This document shows positions 44,839 to 50,896 of a DNA stretch of 50,896 bases, one piece after another (position 1 is the stretch's first letter; each line of letters opens with the position of its first letter). A model generated the notes under the pieces. The model was not told the DNA's origin, ran no database searches, and worked only from the letters and a program-made list of their open reading frames with translations. The stretch lies in NCBI RefSeq assembly GCF_900107165.1, contig NZ_FNOY01000019.1, positions 1 through 50,896 on the forward strand, in the 5' to 3' direction. The DNA comes from Nitrosomonas halophila. Lineage in GTDB: Bacteria > Pseudomonadota > Gammaproteobacteria > Burkholderiales > Nitrosomonadaceae. The translations under genes and the position numbers were made by a program.

Positions 44839-46092
44839 TCAGGGCAGCAAATTTTCCAGGGCATATAAATATTCAATCGGCTCACGGGCCCTGATAAGGT
44901 GAGCGGTATGGCCGTCTACCATCACTTCGGCAACACGGGGGCGAGTATTGTAATTCGAACTCATGCTCATTCCATAGGCGCCGGCGGACATGATAGCCAA
45001 TAAATCATTTTGCTCAAGTGTCAGATGGCGATCTTGTCCCAGGAAGTCGCCCGTCTCGCAAACAGGCCCGACAACTTGGTAGCTAGCGCTTGTGCCAGGT
45101 CGGTTCGCGACTGGCAATATTTCATGATAGGCATGGTACAAGGCAGGGCGTAATAAATCGTTCATGGCGGCATCAACGATTGCAAAGTTACGCGCAGGGG
45201 TGTGCTTGAGGTATTGCACCTGCGTCAACAGCAGGCCTGCCTGACCGACCAGCGCGCGCCCTGGCTCGATCAGCAGCCGCAGCGGGGTATCGCCAACAGT
45301 GGCGGAGAGCGCCTTGACGTATTCCGTTATCGTGGGGGGGGATTCTTGCTGATAGCGTATCCCCAGTCCCCCGCCAAGATCGAGGTGATCAATAGCTAAG
45401 CCTTGTGTCTTCAGGCGTGCCAGCAAATCGAGCATTTTGCGGGCGGCCTCGATGAATGGAGCAATTTCGGTCAGTTGTGAGCCGATATGACAATCCAGTC
45501 CTTTGGGTTGAATATGCGGCAATTGCTTGGCCAGTGCATAGATCCGTTCGGCTTCGGTCGCTGGGATGCCAAATTTATTTTCCTTGAGGCCAGTCGAGAT
45601 ATAAGGATGTGTGTTGGCATCGACATCAGGATTAATGCGTAAACTGACCGGTGCGATTTTTCCCATCCGGCCGGCGATCTCGTTCAGGACGATCAATTCC
45701 ATTTCCGATTCGACATTGAAGCAAAAGATGTTTGCAGCCAGTGCCGATTGAATTTCCTCGCAGGTTTTGCCTACGCCTGAAAAGACAGTTTTCTGCGGAT
45801 CACCGCCTGCCTTCAATACTCGCTCCAGCTCTCCACCAGAGACGATGTCGAAACCACTGCCCAATCCTGCCAACAGATTGAGAATGGCGAGATTGGAGTT
45901 GGCCTTAACGGCATAGCAGATCAGATGATCGTGATTACCGAATGCATGGTCAAAGGCCTGATAAGCCGAAGTGATGGCCGCGCGTGAGTAGACGTAGCAG
46001 GGGGTGCCAAATTCGGCAGCAATGTCTGCCAGCGAGACCGATTCGGCAAAAAGCTGATCCTGGCGATAGCAGAATGGAGTCCTATCGTTCAT
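44839..46092 (-). CDS. lysA: Diaminopimelate decarboxylase
   Basis: A 417-residue PLP enzyme making lysine from meso-diaminopimelate. ICYAVKANSNLAIL holds the PLP Lys, DCHIGSQLTEIAPF the HxGS motif, and DLGGGLGIRYQ and LLIEPGRALVGQAG the phosphate and substrate contacts. GPVCETGDFLGQDRHL carries the active-site Cys. The ATG at 46092 (MNDRTPFCYRQDQL) overlaps the lptM stop (ATGA). Further upstream the frame is open but encodes the shadow of lptM. Confidence 0.97.
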   Translation of the reverse strand: MNDRTPFCYRQDQLFAESVSLADIAAEFGTPCYVYSRAAITSAYQAFDHAFGNHDHLICYAVKANSNLAILNLLAGLGSGFDIVSGGELERVLKAGGDPQKTVFSGVGKTCEEIQSALAANIFCFNVESEMELIVLNEIAGRMGKIAPVSLRINPDVDANTHPYISTGLKENKFGIPATEAERIYALAKQLPHIQPKGLDCHIGSQLTEIAPFIEAARKMLDLLARLKTQGLAIDHLDLGGGLGIRYQQESPPTITEYVKALSATVGDTPLRLLIEPGRALVGQAGLLLTQVQYLKHTPARNFAIVDAAMNDLLRPALYHAYHEILPVANRPGTSASYQVVGPVCETGDFLGQDRHLTLEQNDLLAIMSAGAYGMSMSSNYNTRPRVAEVMVDGHTAHLIRAREPIEYLYALENLLP

Positions 46093-46205
46093 GACTGCCT
46101 CTGCGCATTCTTGGCAGGATCTTCCTGGGGCAGATACAGCGGTCCTTTGTGACCGCAGGCGGTCAACAGCAAAGGCAGCAAAACGGCAAGAGCCAGCGTG
46201 CGCAT
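46089..46205 (-). CDS. lptM: LptM/YifL-type small lipoprotein
   Basis: A 38-residue precursor, MRTLALAVLLPLLLTACGHK followed by GPLYLPQED. The lipobox is LTAC and the mature part starts CGHKGPLYLP, a hallmark of LptM (YifL), which in E. coli helps the LPS translocon LptD/E mature. The same gene stands before lysA in many proteobacteria. The stop overlaps the lysA ATG. The frame is open to 46280, but only the last ATG gives a sensible signal peptide. Confidence 0.85.
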   Translation of the reverse strand: MRTLALAVLLPLLLTACGHKGPLYLPQEDPAKNAQRQS

Positions 46206-46335
46206 GCAAATAGGTGAAAATATCAAGGATGGATGAGTCATATATGTCATGAAACGATTGATTGCCTGGTATGCCTGCAACAGAAATGGCGATTCTATTC
46301 GTCCGCAGGCGTAAATTGGAAAATAGTGATGGCTA

Positions 46336-46992
46336 TCAAAGGACGGTATCTGATCGCCGATTACTGATATCAGAGCGGTTGGAATGTTGGGCCTGACTGA
46401 TGCTGCGGACCAGCCACTCTGTCAATTCGCTGGCCAGCTGGTCGCTGAGCCATATAAAAGCTTTGACAGCGCCTGCCGCATCGGCGGTTTCTGTCGATCC
46501 GGCAAGTGAAAAATTGCGCTGCGCCACGATAGATTGGGTCTTTCGCTCAAATAAATGGGCCCGCCATCCTATCATCACCTGACTGCTGTGCGCCTGCTCA
46601 AATATTTGTACAAATTCGCTCAGTTCGATTCTCAACAGATAGCTGGCTGCTGGCAGACCGTCGCTGATGTTACTATCTGTTTCGCCGTGATATGTCGCGA
46701 TATGCTGCCGAATGCGTTCCGTCAGCAACTTTGCTGGCGGCGCTGCCCAGCGGCTGTTGGCATAGGCATAGGTTTGTGCCGGATCATGGTAAGCCAGACG
46801 GTAGCGAATGGCTTGGGTATCCAGCCAGACTGGCGCCGAAATTTCTGCAAGCTGTATGATTGGGTGTAGAGGCAGTGAAACTTGCGGTTGTGGCTGGGGC
46901 ATCGGTCCCAGATCATAGGTCGAGACCGGGGGCAGCGCTTTGGGTGTCAGTGTACACCCGGCAAGCAACAGTGCGACAAGATATTTCTTCAT
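46336..46992 (-). CDS. ABC-type transport auxiliary lipoprotein (PqiC-like)
   Basis: About 218 residues with lipobox LLLAGC at the N-terminus (MKKYLVALLLAGCTLTPK). The mature part has VSTYDLGP, then ISAPVWLDTQAIRYRLAY and YANSRWAAPPAKLLTERIRQ, the pattern of the PqiC/ABC auxiliary lipoprotein family that partners with MCE proteins at the outer membrane. The ATG at 46992 lies 3 bases after the stop of the upstream MCE gene, so the two are coupled. Confidence 0.83.
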   Translation of the reverse strand: MKKYLVALLLAGCTLTPKALPPVSTYDLGPMPQPQPQVSLPLHPIIQLAEISAPVWLDTQAIRYRLAYHDPAQTYAYANSRWAAPPAKLLTERIRQHIATYHGETDSNISDGLPAASYLLRIELSEFVQIFEQAHSSQVMIGWRAHLFERKTQSIVAQRNFSLAGSTETADAAGAVKAFIWLSDQLASELTEWLVRSISQAQHSNRSDISNRRSDTVL

Positions 46993-46994
46993 TG

Positions 46995-47897
46995 TCAATT
47001 TGACTGGGGTGGCAAGAATCCCGCTTCGCCTGGTCCGGGCTGGGCCGGAGGTTTGCCGAATATCAGGCTCTGCGGTTGATTTTCCAGCGAATGCAGCAGC
47101 TGATTGAGGGTCTGCGTGCTTTGTGTGATGGCTGAGCTGGTTTCCCTCAGGCTGGTGAGTGTTTCCGCCATTTCCAGTGAGCCGTGGGTGATGCGATCGG
47201 CTATGCCTCCTTGTTGGTTGATTTTTTGTAAGGCCTGGCCGACATCTCCCAGTATTTTCTGGGTGTGTTTGAGCGTCGTGAGGCTCTCGTTTGTGAGCTG
47301 CGGCAGCGCCTGGATATCGGTCTGAAATTGCAGGACAAAATCATCGTAATGCTGGATCGTTCTGGCCAGATTGCCAAGAATATCGCCGATATGGGCCTGG
47401 TTCTGCTCGTTCAACAAACTGTTCATGCGTTTGATCGCTTCATTCGAGTTTCTCAGCACCTCCTCCAGTGAGTCGGAGAGGGTCTTGATGAGCGACAATC
47501 TCAGGGGAATGTGCATGCCGGGTTCCAGATCGCCAACCCCGATTTCAAGAATGTCATCGTTGAGCTCGATATAGGCTAAACCCGTAATGCCCTGACTGGC
47601 AAGCTGTGCATAGACATTCTGAGGCAGCGTGACCTGATTGCTGACGGCGATGCGCACGATGATGTTGCGCATGTTTTTGACGTCGAAATAAATATCCTCG
47701 ACTTTTCCGACATTCACGCCACGGTAACGAACCGATGCCTCCGGGTTCAATCCGGATACCGATCCACCTTCCGAGATCACAAAATAGTGATCGTAGGTGA
47801 TACTTTCGCTGCTAAACCATTTTACTGCCATGGCCAATGCAGCGCTCAGCAGGATGACGAATAGGCCGGCTGCAAACGCATGTGCGCGGTTCTCCAT
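46995..47897 (-). CDS. MCE/MlaD-domain substrate-binding protein
   Basis: A 300-residue protein anchored by one N-terminal helix (about 9-27). The MCE domain covers about residues 35-115, with GGSVSGLNPEASVRYRGVNV and QGITGLAYIELN. A long helical stretch (about 125-270) with heptad-like repeats could form a tube or needle in the hexamer. MCE proteins shuttle lipids between membranes, normally with an ABC permease and ATPase (MlaE/MlaF-like). Neither gene is next to it; suhB is upstream. A strong AGGAGGG (47903-47909) lies 5 bases before the ATG. Confidence 0.87.
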   Translation of the reverse strand: MENRAHAFAAGLFVILLSAALAMAVKWFSSESITYDHYFVISEGGSVSGLNPEASVRYRGVNVGKVEDIYFDVKNMRNIIVRIAVSNQVTLPQNVYAQLASQGITGLAYIELNDDILEIGVGDLEPGMHIPLRLSLIKTLSDSLEEVLRNSNEAIKRMNSLLNEQNQAHIGDILGNLARTIQHYDDFVLQFQTDIQALPQLTNESLTTLKHTQKILGDVGQALQKINQQGGIADRITHGSLEMAETLTSLRETSSAITQSTQTLNQLLHSLENQPQSLIFGKPPAQPGPGEAGFLPPQSN

Positions 47898-47933
47898 TAT
47901 GTCCCTCCTGAATAAATGGCCAATCTCGCGAAA

Positions 47934-48770
47934 TTACTTGACCTGCCTGGCAGTCGGTCGATTTTCGGCAATGAGTTGCTCGGTCAGATGTGGGGCGATG
48001 ATTTGCAGAAGCTGTACAAAAATCTTTGGATTGCCTGCTACCACTTGCCCGCTTTTCAGGAAGTGCTCATTGCCCTCCAAGTCGCTGACCATGCCGCCTG
48101 CCTCGAGAATCAGTAGACAGCCAGCCGCCATGTCCCATGGCGCCAGCCCCATTTCCCAGAAACCATCGTAGCGGCCCGCCGCGACATACGCAAGGTCCAG
48201 CGCTGCGGATCCTGGACGGCGGATGCCGGCAGTTCTCGGAATGACATCCTTGAACATGGCCAAATAGGCTTCCATATGGGTGAAATCGCGAAATGGGAAT
48301 CCGGTGCCGATCAACGATTCGCCCAATTGCGTGCGTTTAGTGACGCGGATACGATGGTCGTTGAGGAAAGCGCCCCCGCCGCGGCTGGCGGTGAACAATT
48401 CGTCCATCACTGGATCATATACCACCGCTTGTGATAGCACGCCCCGGTGCAGCAGCGCGATTGAAACTCCGTATTTGGGAAAGCCATGCAGAAAATTAGT
48501 AGTGCCATCCAGCGGGTCGATGATCCACTGATACTCTGATTTGCTTGCGTCTCCGCTGTTGCCGCTCTCTTCTGCTAGAATCGAATGATCTGGGTAAGCA
48601 TCCAGCAATGTTTTGATAATTGCTTCTTCTGCAGCGCCATCCACTTCGCTGACAAAATCGCTGTGGGCCTTGCGTGTGACAGTCAATCGCTCCAGGTTCT
48701 GGGAAGCGCGATTGATGATACTGCCCGCACGACGTGCAGCTTTCACTGCGATGGTAAGCATGGGGTGCAT
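47934..48770 (-). CDS. suhB: Inositol monophosphatase family protein SuhB
   Basis: About 278 residues. [20 protein letters not shown] is the metal-binding signature (Asp-Pro-Leu-Asp-Gly-Thr), ILAEESGN precedes it, and [25 protein letters not shown] is the second signature (WDxAAG). SuhB hydrolyses inositol phosphates in vitro and in E. coli also binds RNA polymerase/NusA during rRNA antitermination. I prefer the ATG at 48770 ([16 protein letters not shown]), with 48785 also possible. It diverges from trmJ with only 49 bases between, as in many proteobacteria. Confidence 0.95.
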   Translation of the reverse strand: MHPMLTIAVKAARRAGSIINRASQNLERLTVTRKAHSDFVSEVDGAAEEAIIKTLLDAYPDHSILAEESGNSGDASKSEYQWIIDPLDGTTNFLHGFPKYGVSIALLHRGVLSQAVVYDPVMDELFTASRGGGAFLNDHRIRVTKRTQLGESLIGTGFPFRDFTHMEAYLAMFKDVIPRTAGIRRPGSAALDLAYVAAGRYDGFWEMGLAPWDMAAGCLLILEAGGMVSDLEGNEHFLKSGQVVAGNPKIFVQLLQIIAPHLTEQLIAENRPTARQVK

Positions 48771-48819
48771 GTTGAAGTATTCCAATTAAAATCTATAAAC
48801 AAAAGGTCATTATTCTAAT

Positions 48820-49554
48820 ATGAATCCAGTTTCACCGCTCGACAATGTCCGGATTGTGCTCAGCCATACCAGCCATCCAGGCAATATCGGCGCGACTGCC
48901 CGGGCCATGAAAACCATGGGCTTGAGTAAGCTCTACCTGGTTAATCCCAAGCGTTTTCCGGACAGCGAAGCGGATGCGCGCGCATCCAACGCGCGCGATA
49001 TACTGGGATCTGCCCAGGTTTGTACCCATCTGGATGAAGCGGTCAGAGACACCCATCTGGCTGCAGCCTTGACTGCTCGTCCACGCGATCTGCCGCATCC
49101 AACTCTGAGCGCCAGACAGGCAGCCATGGCGCTCGTACGGCAAGCACGGCAGCAGCCGGTTGCCTTGCTGTTTGGCCGTGAGAGTGCGGGCCTCACTGCC
49201 TCTGAGATCAGTCAGTGCCAACTGACCGTGCAGATTCCGGCAAATCCCGCCTATTCGTCGCTCAACCTGGCAGCTGCCGTTCAGATTATGGCTTATGAGT
49301 TGCGTATGGCGCTTGATGAGTCGGTGATGCATTCCGCTGCCCGTTTGCCGGAACTGGCCAGCTTGCATGAAGTTGAAGGATTTCACCGCCATTTGGAGCA
49401 AATCATGATCACGAGTGGATTCCTCGATCCCAAACAACCCAAGCGGCTCATGCGCCGCATGCGCCGCTTGTTCGCACGTACCCGCCTGGAAAAAGAGGAA
49501 GTCAATATTTTACGTGGCTTGCTGAGCGCCGTCGATGTGCGCAAACCGGACTGA
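48820..49554 (+). CDS. trmJ: tRNA (cytidine/uridine-2'-O-)-methyltransferase TrmJ
   Basis: A 244-residue SPOUT methyltransferase that 2'-O-methylates position 32 of tRNAs. IVLSHTSHPGNIGATARAMK is the first motif, LLFGRESAGLTASEISQC the second, and VQIPANPAYSSLNLAAAVQI the third, forming the SAM-binding knot. The C-terminal helical extension fits TrmJ rather than TrmL. It is divergent from suhB. A short hairpin (CGCCCC...GGGGCG, 49556-49575) follows without a T-run. Confidence 0.95.
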   Translation: MNPVSPLDNVRIVLSHTSHPGNIGATARAMKTMGLSKLYLVNPKRFPDSEADARASNARDILGSAQVCTHLDEAVRDTHLAAALTARPRDLPHPTLSARQAAMALVRQARQQPVALLFGRESAGLTASEISQCQLTVQIPANPAYSSLNLAAAVQIMAYELRMALDESVMHSAARLPELASLHEVEGFHRHLEQIMITSGFLDPKQPKRLMRRMRRLFARTRLEKEEVNILRGLLSAVDVRKPD

Positions 49555-49612
49555 ACGCCCCGGACTGATGGGGCGGTCAATGCAAAGCGTTTGTCCAGCG
49601 CGCATACCCAAT

Positions 49613-50803
49613 TCACAACGATTGGCGGGGAAATCCTGTGATTTCATAAGTGATGCCATCTTCATGACGTCCGGTTGTGCCGCGCTGTGAGCTGAAATAA
49701 AGCCTGGAGCCATCCGGACTGAAGGCTGGTCCAGTGATTTCGGAGCGTTTCTGGCCGACGATCTGCAGGAGAGGTTTAATCGTGTGGCCTGATAAAATGA
49801 CGATTTGCATATTGCCGCCATCTTCGGCTACTAGCAGCTCGCCAGTTTTGTTGGCGGTCAGATTGTCTACTCCGGTTAGCACAGGGGAAGCGTGACGGGC
49901 AGCATCGTAAAGAATATCGAGCTGCCGATGTTTCGTATGGTATGCCCATACCCGGTTATCGCCCTTGGTCGTGAAATAAACGACGCCATGCTGGTACCAG
50001 ATACCTTCGCCTCCGTTGAAGTGCATGGCCTGCGCGACCTGTTTGCGGGTTGCCTGCAGGATGGCGGCCGGATCGGGTAACCGTTGCCACTGAACCCTCT
50101 TTCCGTGACTGCCGGCCAGTGCCTGCATCACTTCAAGATATCCATCATCCAGGACCGGTGTGCCGCTGGCGTCAAATTTGTTGGCGGTATAGCGGTACAG
50201 GCAGCCATCCGGCTCATCTTCGGTCAGATAAAGCTGCATGCTGTCGGTATCAACCGCGACAGCCTCATGCTTGAATCTTCCCAGTGCTGTGCGGATGATG
50301 GCGGGTTGTGTGCCGAATGGATCGCATTCCCAGACATGGCCACGTTTCGTTTCTTCACAGGACAGCCATGTTCGCCAAGGCGTGGCGCCGCCGGCGCAAT
50401 TGAGTGTGGTATGACTCAGAATCGGATAGGCGTCAATCAGTTGGCCTGTATGGTCGAAATGCAGGGCACCGGCACCGCCAGTCTTGTTTTTCATTTCGCT
50501 GTTGGAGACATAAACCCAGCCGCCGTTCTGCGAGGCAAAGGCCGCGCCCCCATCCGGTGCGGCATGCCAGCGATAGCCAAACAGGTCATCGCCAGATCTG
50601 GCAATAATGCGTGAAGCGAAGCCGGCAGGCAGACGGACCCCGTTGGCATCCGGCGCTTGAAGCGGACCGATAGCGGCCAATCTGTTTGGCGCTGCCTGGC
50701 CGCTGATTGGAAACAGAAAGGGGGCAATCATCAAGCCCCCCAAGCCCGCCGCTCCCAGTTCAAGCAATCTGCGGCGACCTGAATTAAAGTGAAGATCATT
50801 CGT
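49613..50803 (-). CDS. PhoX-like alkaline phosphatase family protein with damaged start
   Basis: About 384 residues from the only usual start (TTG at 50767). It belongs to the PhoX/DUF839 family of TAT-exported, Ca/Fe phosphatases and relatives, with CAGGATPWRTWLSCEETKRG, RFKHEAVAVD, YLTEDEPDGCLYRYT, DNLTANKTGELLVAEDGG and GPAFSPDGSRLYFSSQ. The protein is shorter than classic PhoX. The frame continues upstream of the TTG as NDLHFNSGRRRLLELG, a twin-arginine signal, back to a TGA at 50812. There is no ATG, GTG or TTG in that stretch, but ACG at 50803 stands where ATG would give MNDLHFNSGRRRLLELG. Either ACG is used, or the start is mutated or misread. My coordinates include this ACG. No phosphate-regulation genes are nearby. 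Confidence 0.72.
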   Translation of the reverse strand, partial: TNDLHFNSGRRRLLELGAAGLGGLMIAPFLFPISGQAAPNRLAAIGPLQAPDANGVRLPAGFASRIIARSGDDLFGYRWHAAPDGGAAFASQNGGWVYVSNSEMKNKTGGAGALHFDHTGQLIDAYPILSHTTLNCAGGATPWRTWLSCEETKRGHVWECDPFGTQPAIIRTALGRFKHEAVAVDTDSMQLYLTEDEPDGCLYRYTANKFDASGTPVLDDGYLEVMQALAGSHGKRVQWQRLPDPAAILQATRKQVAQAMHFNGGEGIWYQHGVVYFTTKGDNRVWAYHTKHRQLDILYDAARHASPVLTGVDNLTANKTGELLVAEDGGNMQIVILSGHTIKPLLQIVGQKRSEITGPAFSPDGSRLYFSSQRGTTGRHEDGITYEITGFPRQSL

Positions 50804-50896
50804 AACTATTCAGCGTATTCTTTCTCTCAGTCATTCTGCAACATAAAATCAGGCAGTTTCCCAGCGAAGAGCAGGGAAAGCGCCTCGGAAGCAGAA

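Noticed and set aside
46093..46209. Longer N-terminus for lysA
   Set aside because: It would lie over lptM in another frame. The ATGA overlap at 46089-46092 gives the natural start.

Overview
The window looks like chromosomal DNA of a betaproteobacterium, most likely an ammonia oxidiser of the Nitrosomonas type. That is inference from gene content and gene order, not from a search. The supporting gene blocks are def-fmt-rsmB-DUF4390-ntrY-ntrX, dprA-smg-topoisomerase III, aroA-cmk-rpsA-ihfB-lapA-pyrF, divergent suhB/trmJ, and lptM-lysA. A phosphoketolase/acetate kinase pair and a eukaryote-type squalene synthase (a hopanoid precursor enzyme) add to the picture. Most of the window is core genome. 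The accessory parts are the left edge (IS element) and two copies of a small non-autonomous transposon.

Layout. 1-7289 (all minus strand): a partial IS transposase, then a Mrp-type cation/proton antiporter cluster transcribed mrpE, a 55-codon overlapping ORF, mrpF, mrpG, a DUF4040 subunit, then ackA and xfp, then mrpB and mrpC. The ion-transport operon is split by a two-gene carbon module, and its next gene (expected mrpD) seems cut off by the IS. 7290-8595: intergenic region with MITE copy 1 and a peptidoglycan-binding-domain lipoprotein. 9036-10437: aspartokinase and tRNA-Ser(GCT). 10568-18514 (minus): a three-gene envelope operon with a YdbH/AsmA-like giant protein, a YnbE/YdbL-like lipoprotein and a TolB-like/TPR secreted protein. 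18694-22371: an orphan PaaK-like adenylate-forming enzyme, a KefB/YbaL-type K+/H+ antiporter and a DUF2909 membrane protein. 22536-24349: miaA, MITE copy 2 (inverted relative to copy 1), a BON-domain lipoprotein, tRNA-Glu and tRNA-Ala.

24486-31658 (minus): def, fmt, rsmB, DUF4390, ntrY and ntrX. The NtrX has lost key AAA+ ATPase residues. 31844-37308 (plus): a secreted LysM-family relative that lacks LysM, dprA, smg and topoisomerase III. 37454-43678: a small membrane protein, then aroA, cmk, rpsA, ihfB, lapA and pyrF. 43769-48770 (minus): suhB, an MCE-domain protein with its partner lipoprotein but no ABC permease/ATPase, lptM, lysA and squalene synthase. 48820-50803: trmJ, and a PhoX-like protein whose twin-arginine leader has lost its start codon.

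I see no CRISPR array, phage, toxin-antitoxin pair or recognisable defence system. The observations most worth a second look are the degenerate NtrX, the YdbH-like/lipoprotein/TPR operon, the xfp-ackA insertion into the Mrp cluster with its perfectly overlapping small ORF, and the MITE pair.
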